DNA of 64,000 nt from Chryseobacterium aurantiacum (GCF_003020585.1 NZ_PXUE01000001.1:496001-560000); one strand, 5' to 3'; counted from the stretch's first letter, positions 1 through 10,825 are shown. Program-made: numbers and translations. The notes: generated by a model from the sequence alone, not told the origin.

Positions 1-1
1 C

Positions 2-574
2 CAAAAGGATACAGAACATCTTAATAATGGAGACCTTCTTTTTGTTACCGCCAAGGAAACAGGACTTTCCGGTGCCATTAATAATGTTACGCAAAAGCAA
101 AAGATGGCATCCTTTGATCATATTGGTATTCTCGAAAAAGTAGGTGGTAAAATGTATGTTTTGCATGCTGCACCGAAAGGAGGATCTCAGAAGCAGGATT
201 TAAAGGAGTTTATTAAAGATCAGAAAGAAGATGGCCAGAATGTAGTGGTGTATCGTTTGAAGCGTGATTATCAAAAAGCAATTCCGAATGCCATTGAAAA
301 AGCGAATTCAATGTTAGGGAAACCTTATAATTTCAATTATATTTTAGATGAAAATTCATATTACTGCTCAGATTTTATAGAAAGGGCCTTTAGAAGTGAT
401 CAAATTTTCAAATTGGAGCCCATGACATTTATTGATCCCAAGACAGGAAAAATCAATATATTTTGGGAGAATTTTTATAGCAAAAAAAATCTGAAAGTCC
501 CTGAGGGAGAGCTTGGCTGCAATCCCAACGGATTGGCCGGTTCAGAAAAACTGGAAAGAATAAAAGAATTTTAA
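2..574 (+). CDS. Permuted papain-like amidase (YiiX/NlpC-P60 related), 5' end missing
   Basis: The reading frame is open from the left edge of the window, so the N-terminus lies outside; the internal ATG at 104 is not the real start because in-frame, family-like sequence (GDLLFVTAKETG) precedes it. Visible features fit the permuted papain-like YiiX/YaeF group: GDLLF strand, then FDHIGI carrying the catalytic-type His, and later YYCSDFIERAF carrying the Cys. In this circularly permuted fold the His precedes the Cys in sequence. Members hydrolyse amide or ester bonds in the envelope, but substrate cannot be told here. The C-terminal segment (IDPKTGKINIFWENFY) is typical of the family's substrate-side loop. 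A hairpin terminator follows directly. The signal peptide, if any, is outside the window. Confidence 0.75.
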   Translation, partial: QKDTEHLNNGDLLFVTAKETGLSGAINNVTQKQKMASFDHIGILEKVGGKMYVLHAAPKGGSQKQDLKEFIKDQKEDGQNVVVYRLKRDYQKAIPNAIEKANSMLGKPYNFNYILDENSYYCSDFIERAFRSDQIFKLEPMTFIDPKTGKINIFWENFYSKKNLKVPEGELGCNPNGLAGSEKLERIKEF

Positions 575-584
575 AATACCAAAG

Positions 585-608
585 GAAGCTGTAAAGGCTT
601 CTTTTTTT
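585..608 (+). terminator. Rho-independent terminator after the amidase gene
   Basis: GAAGC and GCTTC arms around a 7-nt loop, followed by seven T residues. It sits 11 bp after the stop codon. Confidence 0.7.
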
Positions 609-618
609 GTTAAAATTT

Positions 619-669
619 AAAAAATATTAGTCTACTAATTTGGTGGACTAATATTTTTTTATATTTTTG
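619..669 (+). promoter_or_regulatory. Promoter with a 41-bp palindromic operator for the NIL-domain gene
   Basis: Positions 619–632 and 646–659 form a perfect 14-bp inverted repeat (core ATTAGTC / GACTAAT); with wobble pairs the symmetry runs almost to its centre at 639. A TTTG (-33 like) at 639–642 and TATTTTTG (-7 like) at 662–669 are separated by 19 bp, a good Bacteroidota promoter. The palindrome covers the -33 box, as expected for a repressor operator. The regulator is not identified. Because NIL domains belong to methionine/sulfur systems, a sulfur-responsive repressor is a reasonable guess. Confidence 0.6.
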
Positions 670-731
670 TGACAGATTTAAATGCAAAGAGCAATATGAT
701 CTGAAAGTGTTTAACCAAAAAATGTTTAGTG

Positions 732-1043
732 ATGATTACACCTAATCCTGGCCTGCAGGTTCTGCAAAATAAACTGAACCTACCTAAAAAAGAATTGTTA
801 TTGGAAATAGAATTGAATGGCAAAATGAAATTTGAGCATTTAATGAATACCATCTATAATCAATTTGGGATTTGTCACAGAGTGTTGTCAGCCAATGTGG
901 AATATGTGAACGGATACAGTTTTGGTTCAGTACAATTATACATTAATGTTAATTCAGAAGACTATCATCAGCTTGAAGTTTATCTGAATAAAAATAAACT
1001 TTTGAATACAACGGTGGAGTATCTCTGCCGAAAATATTCATAG
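732..1043 (+). CDS. Stand-alone NIL domain protein
   Basis: A 103-residue protein that resembles the NIL domain found at the C-terminus of the methionine importer ATPase MetN (ligand-sensing ACT-like fold). The match is in the C-terminal two thirds: RVLSANVEYVNGYSFGSVQL, then a VYLNKNKLLNTTVEYL helix/strand end. Here there is no ATPase domain; the gene stands alone, which points to a small sensor or binding protein rather than a transporter subunit. I chose ATG 732; an in-frame GTG lies one codon upstream at 729. The promoter carries a striking palindromic operator (619–659) and a strong terminator follows, so it is a single-gene unit with its own regulation. Role in sulfur amino-acid metabolism is inference. 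Confidence 0.7.
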   Translation: MITPNPGLQVLQNKLNLPKKELLLEIELNGKMKFEHLMNTIYNQFGICHRVLSANVEYVNGYSFGSVQLYINVNSEDYHQLEVYLNKNKLLNTTVEYLCRKYS

Positions 1044-1071
1044 GGGAGATTCATATAGTTTTAATTACTCA

Positions 1072-1104
1072 AAGTGTCTGATTTTTTTAATCAGGCACTT
1101 TTTT
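1072..1104 (+). terminator. Terminator of the NIL-domain gene
   Basis: 12-bp stem (one G·T pair) at 1072–1083 / 1089–1100 with T-rich loop and T tail. Confidence 0.8.
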
Positions 1105-1121
1105 AATTTTATTTCAAATCA

Positions 1122-1157
1122 ATCAACAAAAAAGCGCTCAGATTACTCTGAACGCTT
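1122..1157 (-). terminator. Terminator of the DUF4290–murA unit
   Basis: On the minus strand, an 11-bp stem (AAGCGTTCAGA type, one mismatch) with 4-nt loop at 1157–1132 is followed by TTTTTTGTTG. It lies 21 bp past the murA stop. Confidence 0.75.
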
Positions 1158-1177
1158 CTATATTAAATAAAATATTT

Positions 1178-2485
1178 TTAAATTCTTTCGATATCAGCAC
1201 CAATTGCTTTTAGTCTTCCATCGATATTTTCGTATCCTCTGTCGATTTGCTCGATATTGTGGATAATAGATTTTCCCTCAGCAGATAATGCGGCAATAAG
1301 AAGTGCATTTCCGGCTCTGATATCCGGAGAAACCATTGTAGTTCCTCTTAACGGAGCTTCCTGGTTTAATCCGATTACGGTAGCTCTGTGCGGATCACAT
1401 AGAATAATCTGTGCACCCATGTCGATTAATTTATCTACAAAGAATAGTCTGGATTCAAACATTTTCTGGTGAACAAGGATGCTTCCTTTAGCCTGAGTGG
1501 CTACCACCAAAATAATGGATAACAAGTCCGGAGTGAATCCCGGCCATGGAGCATCCGAAATGGTAAGAATAGACCCGTCAATAAATTTCTGGATTTTATA
1601 ATGCTCCTGAGCAGGAATATAAATATCATCACCGCTTTGTTCAAGCTGAATACCCAGTTTTCTGAATGTATTGGGGATCACACCTAGTTGGTTCCAGTTT
1701 ACATTTTTAATAGTGATTTCAGATTTTGTCATAGCCGCTAGACCAATCCAAGATCCGATTTCTACCATGTCCGGAAGCATTGTGTGTTCAGTACCTCTTA
1801 AATAATCTACTCCTTCAATAGTCAATAGGTTAGATCCGATTCCTGAGATATTAGCTCCCATTCTGTTCAGCATTTTACATAGCTGTTGAAGATAGGGCTC
1901 GCATGCAGCGTTGTAAATTCTTGTCTTTCCTTTAGCCAATACAGCAGCCATAACGATGTTGGCCGTTCCTGTTACAGAAGCTTCTTCCAGTAAAATAAAT
2001 TTACCATTAAGCTCTTTAGCCTTTAAAGAATAGAAATACTCTTCTTCATCGTAATGAAATTCTGCACCCAGCTCTACTAATCCCTGGAAGTGAGTATCCA
2101 ATCTTCTTCTTCCGATTTTGTCACCCCCCGGAGTTGGCATATAAGCCTCTCCATAGCGTGCCAACATTGGTCCCATAAGCATGATAGAGCCACGTAGTTT
2201 AGCTCCGTCTTTTTTAAACTCATTAGACTTTATATAGTCAAAATTAACCTTATCAGCTTTGAAGGTGTAGTCTCCGTGACCATTTTTAACCACTTTTACA
2301 CCAAAATCTCCCAGAATTTCAATCAATCTGTTAACATCATGAATGTCCGGAATATTTTTAATCCTAACTTCTTCATCAGTTAACAAAACCGCACATAAAA
2401 TTTGTAGAGCCTCATTTTTGGCTCCTTGTGGAGTTATCTCACCCTGCAGTCTTTTTCCTCCTCTTATTTGAAATGTTCCACTCAT
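1178..2485 (-). CDS. murA: UDP-N-acetylglucosamine 1-carboxyvinyltransferase MurA (Asp in place of catalytic Cys)
   Basis: First committed cytoplasmic step of peptidoglycan synthesis: transfers enolpyruvate from PEP to UDP-GlcNAc. The 435-residue length is normal for the family. Conserved pieces are visible: the N-terminal GGKRLQGEITPQGAKNEAL with the substrate-binding Lys-Asn pair, the PGGDKIGRRRLD active-site loop around residues 119–130, and a C-terminal DIRAGNALLIAAL segment. In the active-site loop the residue usually Cys115 (E. coli numbering) is Asp122, codon GAC at 2122–2120. Asp at this position is known to keep enzyme activity and to prevent the covalent fosfomycin adduct in other bacteria, so intrinsic fosfomycin resistance is expected. 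Its ATG shares one base with the stop of the upstream DUF4290 gene (TAATG), implying coupled translation. Confidence 0.97.
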   Translation of the reverse strand: MSGTFQIRGGKRLQGEITPQGAKNEALQILCAVLLTDEEVRIKNIPDIHDVNRLIEILGDFGVKVVKNGHGDYTFKADKVNFDYIKSNEFKKDGAKLRGSIMLMGPMLARYGEAYMPTPGGDKIGRRRLDTHFQGLVELGAEFHYDEEEYFYSLKAKELNGKFILLEEASVTGTANIVMAAVLAKGKTRIYNAACEPYLQQLCKMLNRMGANISGIGSNLLTIEGVDYLRGTEHTMLPDMVEIGSWIGLAAMTKSEITIKNVNWNQLGVIPNTFRKLGIQLEQSGDDIYIPAQEHYKIQKFIDGSILTISDAPWPGFTPDLLSIILVVATQAKGSILVHQKMFESRLFFVDKLIDMGAQIILCDPHRATVIGLNQEAPLRGTTMVSPDIRAGNALLIAALSAEGKSIIHNIEQIDRGYENIDGRLKAIGADIERI

Positions 2486-3159
2486 TATTTTCTGTTTTTA
2501 TGATTGTTATTATGTCTTCTTTTGTTGGGTTGATTTTTATTATTGTTGTTGTTACTGTTGCTATTATTTCGGTTGTTGTTACCGTTATTGTTTCTGTTGT
2601 TATTATTAGTATAGTAAATCTTACTTTTTTCAAGAGAATCAATTCCTGTAAGGTCCAACCTGTTTTCAGACAGTTCTTTCAGGTGGCGGAAAATAACGTC
2701 ATCCGTCACATGTTCTTTATTATATACATTATAAGACTTCTTCATATTGTTGGCAATTACCTCAATAAGGGCTTCTTTTTCATCACCCTGTTCCAGTTCT
2801 ATTGCTTTTTCTATCAATTGAAGAATACTTTTTCCGTAAAACTTAAAGTCACCTTGAAGTTTTGGATATTCCATCCTTTTAGGTTTTTCTGCCAATTGTT
2901 CCATAGTAGGAAACGGATAAGGAGATTCTACATCCAAATCATAATTGGCAAGAATAAAAAGATGGTCCCAAAGTTTATGTTTATAATTTTCCTCGTCGCG
3001 AAGTTGTGGGTTTCTCTGACCCATAAAATCGATGATTGCCATAGCCATTTCATTCCTTTCCTCTTTGGTAGGAAGTTCTTTGCAGCGCTCAACCAACTGT
3101 TGTATAATTCTGCCGTATTCCGGCATATGAAGCTGAGTTTTTTGGGTATTGTATTCCAT
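2485..3159 (-). CDS. DUF4290 family protein with Asn-rich tail
   Basis: A 224-residue protein of the Bacteroidota family DUF4290, function unknown. The body (about residues 1–180: MEYNTQKTQLHMPEYGR, then RNPQLRDEENYKHKLWDHLF) is well conserved in my recollection of the family. The tail from about residue 183 is a low-complexity run rich in Asn, ending in Lys/Arg/His, possibly disordered and nucleic-acid binding. I start at ATG 3159; an in-frame TTG three codons upstream lies inside a TATATTTG box (3173–3166), so transcription probably begins at or next to this ATG, making the mRNA leaderless. The stop overlaps the murA start. The fixed pairing with murA suggests an envelope or growth-linked role, which is inference. 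Confidence 0.8.
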   Translation of the reverse strand: MEYNTQKTQLHMPEYGRIIQQLVERCKELPTKEERNEMAMAIIDFMGQRNPQLRDEENYKHKLWDHLFILANYDLDVESPYPFPTMEQLAEKPKRMEYPKLQGDFKFYGKSILQLIEKAIELEQGDEKEALIEVIANNMKKSYNVYNKEHVTDDVIFRHLKELSENRLDLTGIDSLEKSKIYYTNNNNRNNNGNNNRNNSNSNNNNNKNQPNKRRHNNNHKNRK

Positions 3160-3346
3160 AGTATGCAAATATATGGATTAAAAGAAAAATTGTTTCGAGA
3201 ATCTTAAAAAATTATGATTTTTTAATGAAACTTCATGCAGGCTATCTTATTGATTTATTATGAAAAATAAAAATATTTCACGTTAATTTGAATTTGGTTT
3301 TAAGAAAATTGTAACTTGTTTAATAGATTGATAATTAAATATTCCG

Positions 3347-4786
3347 ATGAAAAAAATACAATTTTTGCTTTCCTTACTGGCATTGGCACTCGCAGGATCT
3401 TGTCAGAACAATGATGAATTTATCAAAGAGCCTTCTCAAAAAGATGAGGTACATGATAAAATTGTAAACGTAACCCATCATGATGGCAGACCTTTCAGTA
3501 CCGGAAAAGGATCTGGATCTATACAGGGGAAATTTGTAGCAGGTCCGGGTGGCGGTGTTTTGATGCAGGGATTTTATTGGGATGTTCCTGAAGGAGGTAA
3601 CTGGTGGAATACAGTTAAAGATAAATTAACGGCATGGTCTAACGCGGGAATTGGTGCTGTATGGCTTCCTCCGGCTTCAAAGGCGCAAAATGGAGCCTAT
3701 TCAATGGGGTATGATCCTACGGATTATTATGATTTTGGAGATTTTAATCAAAATGGAAGTGTAGAAACCCGTTTTGGATCAAGAACAGAACTGGAGGCTT
3801 TAATTACAAAAGCCCATGCTGAAAATATGCAGGTGTATGCTGATATTGTTATTAATCATAACAGTGGCGGGCAATCTGAAGCGAACCCTTACACCGGAAC
3901 GAATACGTGGACTAATTTTTCAGGGGTAGCTTCCGGCAAATTTCAGAGAAGTTACAATGATTTTTATAAAAACTCTTACGGAAATAATGACGAAGGTTCT
4001 TTTGGAGGGTTTCCGGATCTTTGTCATGCTAATCCTCATGTACAGGATTGGCTGTGGGGCAGAGATGATTCTGTAGGGAAATACTACAAAAATGTCATGA
4101 AGTTTGACGGTTGGAGGTTTGATTATGTTAAAGGATTTGGACCTTGGGTAGTCAATAACTGGAATTCAAAGGTGGGAGGATTTTCTGTAGGAGAACTTTG
4201 GGATTCTAATGTTAATACTTTGGAGGCTTGGGCAAATAGTGCAAACAGCTCCGTATTTGATTTTGCAGCCTATTATAAAATGGATGAAGCCTTTGACAAT
4301 GGGAATCTGAACGCCTTAAATGATGACATGATGTGGAAAAGAAACCCGTACAAGGCCGTAACTTTTGTAGCGAATCATGATACAGACATCATTTATAATA
4401 AAATGCCGGCCTATGCCTATATTTTAACCCATGAGGGATATCCAACCATTTTCTACAGAGATTATGAAGAATGGCTGAATAAGGACAAGCTAAATAATTT
4501 AATCTGGATTCACAATAACAAGGCTACGGGAACAACTTCTATCTTATATACAGATAATGATGAATACATTGCAAGACGTAATGGATACAACGGAAATCCG
4601 GGGCTGGTAGTTTATATCAATACATCATCAAGCTGGCAGGAACGCTGGATTGAAACCAATTGGAGTAATCAGCAGATCAAGGATTTTACCGGAAGTTCAA
4701 GCTGGTATCCTACAACGCAGGGAGATAAGTGGGTGAAAATTCAATGTCCACCCAATAGTTACTCGGTGTGGTCGCCTAATTTATGA
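3347..4786 (+). CDS. Alpha-amylase lipoprotein (GH13)
   Basis: Secreted endo-acting alpha-1,4-glucan hydrolase. A lipoprotein signal peptide with lipobox LAGSC puts the lipidated Cys at residue 19. The catalytic barrel starts near residue 70 (GVLMQGFYWDV). GH13 conserved regions are all present: DIVINH (166–171), GWRFDYVKG with nucleophile Asp259, GELW with acid/base Glu283, and VANHD with Asp345. The PTDYYDFGDFNQNGSVETRFG stretch, in two halves, resembles the archaeal/plant-type subfamilies (GH13_6/7). The 479-residue length is complete, ending in a small C-terminal beta domain. It is likely displayed on the outer membrane and supplies maltodextrins; no SusCD partner is adjacent. Monocistronic by position. 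Confidence 0.93.
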   Translation: MKKIQFLLSLLALALAGSCQNNDEFIKEPSQKDEVHDKIVNVTHHDGRPFSTGKGSGSIQGKFVAGPGGGVLMQGFYWDVPEGGNWWNTVKDKLTAWSNAGIGAVWLPPASKAQNGAYSMGYDPTDYYDFGDFNQNGSVETRFGSRTELEALITKAHAENMQVYADIVINHNSGGQSEANPYTGTNTWTNFSGVASGKFQRSYNDFYKNSYGNNDEGSFGGFPDLCHANPHVQDWLWGRDDSVGKYYKNVMKFDGWRFDYVKGFGPWVVNNWNSKVGGFSVGELWDSNVNTLEAWANSANSSVFDFAAYYKMDEAFDNGNLNALNDDMMWKRNPYKAVTFVANHDTDIIYNKMPAYAYILTHEGYPTIFYRDYEEWLNKDKLNNLIWIHNNKATGTTSILYTDNDEYIARRNGYNGNPGLVVYINTSSSWQERWIETNWSNQQIKDFTGSSSWYPTTQGDKWVKIQCPPNSYSVWSPNL

Positions 4787-4828
4787 GTAATGAGTAACGA
4801 GGTCAGAGCTTAAAAAAAATATATAATC

Positions 4829-4901
4829 TCTCGCAGATTTTGCTGATAACTTAGATTCTTTAGAGCATAAACCTCTGTGTAATTCTGTGAAATCTGTGGG
4901 A
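4829..4901. repeat. 73-bp intergenic element with imperfect terminal inverted repeats
   Basis: TCTCGCAGATTT (4829–4840) and AAATCTGTGGGA (4890–4901) are inverted copies matching at 10 of 12 positions. The interior is also built of CTGTG/CTGAT words. This looks like a small palindromic interspersed repeat (REP/MITE-like) lying between two convergent genes. Only one copy was found in the window, so repeat status is inferred from its structure. Confidence 0.4.
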
Positions 4902-4903
4902 AA

Positions 4904-5314
4904 TTATACTTGAATAAATTTTTTCTTCTGATGCTGATTCGGAAGAAAACACTTTTGATTAGCCAGTTTCATTCTGTTTCTGGATATAACATCATACACC
5001 TTGTCACTCAGAAAGGCAGGCATTATTTTACCAATGGCTGAAAGTTTGTAAATTCCACCCAATAACCCGGCAATCTGAAGGACCGCTCTTGATTTGATCA
5101 GATAATATTGTTTGGGTTTCCAAAGATACATGGTGTTAAAATCTGTGGTTTTCAATCCTCTTTCAGATAAAAATTCCTGTCCGAATTCAGACTGTAGAGA
5201 GGCAAACATGAATTTATCTTTTTTGTCCCTTTCCAAAATCCATTGGACCCAGAAGTTACACACTCCACAGTCGCCGTCAAAAAATACAATATGTTTGTTT
5301 TCCCAGTTTTCCAC
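4904..5314 (-). CDS. DCC-family thiol-disulfide oxidoreductase-like protein (DUF393)
   Basis: A 136-residue protein with the family-defining DGDCGVC motif (Asp13–Cys19) near the N-terminus, preceded by a hydrophobic beta strand (HIVFFDGDC), which places it in the DCC1/DUF393 thioredoxin-like family. The two cysteines form the CxxC redox pair. It has no signal peptide. It begins 4 bp after the haem-binding protein gene upstream, so the two form an operon and may share a redox or cytochrome-related role (inference). The exact substrate is not known for this family. Confidence 0.85.
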   Translation of the reverse strand: MENWENKHIVFFDGDCGVCNFWVQWILERDKKDKFMFASLQSEFGQEFLSERGLKTTDFNTMYLWKPKQYYLIKSRAVLQIAGLLGGIYKLSAIGKIMPAFLSDKVYDVISRNRMKLANQKCFLPNQHQKKKFIQV

Positions 5315-5318
5315 AATG

Positions 5319-5786
5319 TTATTTATTAAACATGATCCTTCTTTCTGTATCTTCCTTTACCTGCTTGAAGTATTTTATGAGATCTGCACGCTGATCATCT
5401 GTTAACTTGGCGTTTTGATGTCCTAGATAATAAGACTCAAGCGGCATTTCTTTCTTCTCAATCATCTCCATGCTTTCTTTAAGTTTGCGAAGCTGTCTTT
5501 GAGGTTCATATACTGCAAAGGTAGAAAAATTAAGATGCTTTCGGCCTTCATCAATATGATTTTTTACAAACCATGAAACTGGAGAAATACTGGAGTACCA
5601 AGGGTAAACCGTTTCATTGGAATGACAGTCATAGCAGGAAGTTCTGATAACCTTAGCTACTTTTTCGGGTGTATTCTTTATTTTCAAAAAGTCCATGCCG
5701 GGGGTAGGGCGCGGATTGGTTTTATCAATAGGAAAAAACTGAATGATTATGAATGCAACGAGGATAACAACGAGTATTTTTTTCAT
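5319..5786 (-). CDS. Membrane-anchored haem-binding (CxxCH) protein
   Basis: A 155-residue protein with an N-terminal uncleaved membrane anchor or signal (MKKILVVILVAFIIIQF) and one c-type haem attachment motif, CYDCH at residues 51–55, followed by SNETVYPWYSSISPVSW, which is characteristic of the Bacteroidota haem-binding domain family (Haem_bd). The C-terminal YYLGHQNAKLTDDQRADLIKY region fits the rest of the domain, with a possible distal ligand His or Met (for example the Met in the KEMPLESYY stretch). Periplasmic, anchored to the inner membrane. First gene of a two-gene operon with the DCC protein. Likely an electron-transfer or peroxidase-like accessory; no direct evidence for either. 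Confidence 0.85.
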   Translation of the reverse strand: MKKILVVILVAFIIIQFFPIDKTNPRPTPGMDFLKIKNTPEKVAKVIRTSCYDCHSNETVYPWYSSISPVSWFVKNHIDEGRKHLNFSTFAVYEPQRQLRKLKESMEMIEKKEMPLESYYLGHQNAKLTDDQRADLIKYFKQVKEDTERRIMFNK

Positions 5787-8496
<2,710 letters not shown>

Positions 8497-8523
8497 TGAC
8501 AATGTTTTAAAACAATATAAAAG

Positions 8524-8552
8524 AGGCTGCAGTTATTGCAGCCTTTTGTTTT
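8524..8552 (+). terminator. katG terminator
   Basis: AGGCTGCA (8524–8531) pairs with TGCAGCCT (8537–8544), followed by a T-rich tail. Confidence 0.85.
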
Positions 8553-8929
8553 TTATTTTAATACTCCATTTTTCCTCGCTTCTTCTAAATAATTATTTAT
8601 GATTATACTATCATTCCTGAAAATATATTCTATAGAATCTCCTTTTTTCTTTGATACTGAATCTCCTACTTTATATGGATATTCTAACAACTCATTAATT
8701 CCATTAGAATATTTAACATAGCTAAAATTGTGTTGATTTTTGTTCGAGTAAATTTCAACAACCTTTGTATGTCTGTCGATATTTAATAAGTTTCGTTTTT
8801 TATCAGAATTGGAGTTTATAATAGAATAGATAATGGTGAATAGTAAAATACATCCCAAAAAAAAACGATAAATAGGGTAATAGTTTTTTTACTGGACTTG
8901 TCAACTTCTATATTAAAATCATCTTCCAT
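8553..8929 (-). CDS. Small membrane-anchored protein, reading frame broken at an A9 tract
   Basis: The frame 8553–8858 (101 residues) has no ATG and opens with a hydrophobic stretch (GCILLFTIIYSII) that looks cut. In the neighbouring frame, an ATG at 8929 starts MEDDFNIEVDKSSKKT and then ITLFIVFF, half of a membrane span. The two halves meet at a run of nine A (8857–8865; T on the coding strand). Adding one base there would join them into one continuous ~125-residue protein with a cytosolic N-terminus, one membrane helix and a C-terminal soluble domain. So this is either a frameshifted gene, a phase-variable gene or a sequencing error in a homopolymer. The family is not recognised. It lies between katG and the toxin cassettes. 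Confidence 0.55.
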
Positions 8930-9045
8930 AAAAACTGGTTTGTCATATTATTTTATGAGGTAAACTTATGAAAATATTGGGAATTGAAATAGGAGTGTCG
9001 AAATATATAATGAATTACTTGTGTAAATATCTTTTAAATAAAAAT

Positions 9046-9070
9046 CCACCGCAATTGCGGTGGGTTTTTT
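9046..9070. terminator. Bidirectional terminator
   Basis: CCACCGCAATTGCGGTGG is a perfect 18-bp palindrome with T-rich sequence on both strands. It ends the minus-strand toxin-cassette unit at 9130. Confidence 0.75.
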
Positions 9071-9129
9071 ATTTATCTTCCACATGAAAGGATTTGTGCA
9101 GCAGCGGGAGATTTAGATTATTGACTAGT

Positions 9130-9816
9130 TCAATTTATATTTCTATATAAGCTATCTTCTATTTTTTCTAATCGAGTCTCTATATTAGCGTCAATCGAGT
9201 CTTTATCAATACCTTGGTATAAACTATCTTCAGCTTTATTCAAAAAAGAATTTCTTATTTTCTCTTTAGCTTGAGGAGTTAAAGTTTTACTTCTAGATGT
9301 GTTATTAATACAGTAAAAACTGAAAATTAATAATCTAAAAATTCCAAGAACCAAACTAAAACTTATCAAAGCCCACTTACGCTTCATCTTTCTTGTTTCT
9401 TTTTCAAATTCTTTAAAATATGTTAGGTATTTGTCATTTTGCCATAGAGCAAAATAATTAATTACTATTGCTGGAATACCAATTAACAAAATAAAAACTA
9501 AAGGGGACCAGTCTTTCCAAATTACATATCCCGATGTTATCGTAATGAAATTTAAAATAGAAAAACAAACTAACGCTATAAATAATATCATAAATCCATC
9601 AGTTAACCAATTGATTGTTCCTACTTTAGGATTTGATATAGTACGTCTAATTAATTTTTCAGGATTACTAATACCTCTTTTTTTATAGACTTCAAGAATA
9701 TATTTATTTTTTAGTAGCAGCATGATAGGCAATCCAAATACGTATATACTTGTAAACACATTAAATCTATATATATTATAATGCATTTTTTGCCATAGCA
9801 ATAGAATATCTTTCAT
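9130..9816 (-). CDS. Multi-span membrane protein, candidate immunity protein for orphan Rhs cassette A
   Basis: 228 residues with about four membrane spans: near residues 20–35 (FTSIYVFGLPIMLLL), 75–96 (MILFIALVCFSILNFI), 105–125 (PLVFILLIGIPAIVINYFAL) and 150–170 (LISFSLVLGIFRLLIF), and a charged C-terminal tail with two EDSLY repeats. Family not recognised. It starts 13 bp after the stop of the orphan Rhs C-terminal cassette and is its only downstream partner before a terminator, which is the position of the immunity gene in rhs loci. A membrane-embedded immunity protein would suit a toxin tip with a glycine-zipper hydrophobic tail. The role is inferred from position only. Confidence 0.55.
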   Translation of the reverse strand: MKDILLLWQKMHYNIYRFNVFTSIYVFGLPIMLLLKNKYILEVYKKRGISNPEKLIRRTISNPKVGTINWLTDGFMILFIALVCFSILNFITITSGYVIWKDWSPLVFILLIGIPAIVINYFALWQNDKYLTYFKEFEKETRKMKRKWALISFSLVLGIFRLLIFSFYCINNTSRSKTLTPQAKEKIRNSFLNKAEDSLYQGIDKDSIDANIETRLEKIEDSLYRNIN

Positions 9817-9829
9817 AATAAGTTATAGT

Positions 9830-10825
9830 TTATTCAATAATTGCCTTAGCTGCCTTTTCTCCATAATAGTCTCCGCCCCAAGCTCCTGCAGCACTACCTA
9901 TCAATCCTCCAATTATTCCTCCGGGGACAACTCCTACACCTCCGAAAAAAGTGCCAATAACAGCTCCTGCTGCAGCACCAGCTAATCCTCCTGCCAAACC
10001 ACCAACTGCGCCACCTGTTTGTACTTGTGCATTATATCCATAAGTGCCCCCATCTTGCTGAACTCCTTGATATATTTCATATCCTCCTAATGCAACACCT
10101 GTAGCAAGACCTCCCCATTTAGCTCCTTTCGCTAATTTGCTATATTTTGATGCAGCAGAAACAGTTCTTACATACTGGTTACCATTAAAGATTCTTCCAG
10201 TGTTTTGTCTAAAGTAAAGCTTATTGTTACTCCCAACATTAATATTTCCAAATTGACCTGTCACAGATCCTAAACTAGAGTCCGTAACTCTTGCTATATG
10301 TTCAACTGTTCCGTAAGTCTGATGATTATTCTGGATTGACCATTGGCCATAACTGTCCTCACCTGGTTTATGCTTTGTGATTGTGAAGCCATCACCAACG
10401 CCACTTCCATTTGCAGAGAAAGTGGTGTAACCGTTGCGATCAGATAATAGGTTCATTAATCTTTCATAGCTAGAACCTCCTTTATTGAACCTTTTCTGTA
10501 GACGATTAAATTGACGCTCTGTTACATTCATTGTTACATTTGTATGTCCGTCATTAATTGTTCGAATTTCTCCATTTACTTTATAATCTGTTAAACCTAA
10601 AGGATCTATTCTATTTATTGGATTATTACCAACAAAGGCATATGAACTCTGTCCCGGATATATCTCTGCCAACGGATCTGGAGTTGTCCATTGTGCAAGA
10701 TCAATCATTAGCTGCCTGAATTTATAGGAATACATCCCTGTCTCCTGAAGCTCCTTGCCGTTGTACTTATGATTCTTATAACTACCCACTCCAAAGAACG
10801 CATTCCCTGTCTTCAAATGTTTCAT
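9830..10825 (-). CDS. Orphan Rhs C-terminal cassette A (glycine-zipper toxin tip)
   Basis: Only the end of the Rhs core remains. Recognisable core runs from about 10893 to the tip: [32 protein letters not shown] and NNPINRIDPLGL match the full-length Rhs (18086–21793) and then diverge. Upstream of 10893 an in-frame stop and a terminator follow, with no promoter, so it is a silent cassette; the ATG at 10825 is just the core Met. The variable tip (from about residue 80) contains a polar domain and a C-terminal hydrophobic stretch rich in GG/GA repeats (residues ~265–320), a glycine zipper typical of membrane-inserting proteins. Toxin activity is unknown. Partner: the membrane protein at 9130–9816. 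Confidence 0.75.
   Translation of the reverse strand: MKHLKTGNAFFGVGSYKNHKYNGKELQETGMYSYKFRQLMIDLAQWTTPDPLAEIYPGQSSYAFVGNNPINRIDPLGLTDYKVNGEIRTINDGHTNVTMNVTERQFNRLQKRFNKGGSSYERLMNLLSDRNGYTTFSANGSGVGDGFTITKHKPGEDSYGQWSIQNNHQTYGTVEHIARVTDSSLGSVTGQFGNINVGSNNKLYFRQNTGRIFNGNQYVRTVSAASKYSKLAKGAKWGGLATGVALGGYEIYQGVQQDGGTYGYNAQVQTGGAVGGLAGGLAGAAAGAVIGTFFGGVGVVPGGIIGGLIGSAAGAWGGDYYGEKAAKAIIE

Noticed and set aside
2428..3207. 259-codon plus-strand frame opposite DUF4290 and murA
   Set aside because: Antisense shadow of two well-supported genes; its hydrophobic composition comes from reading the Asn-rich tail in reverse.
8968..9090. Short plus-strand frame starting MKILGIEIGV
   Set aside because: It runs through the terminator palindrome at 9046–9063, has no homologous look and no clear promoter.
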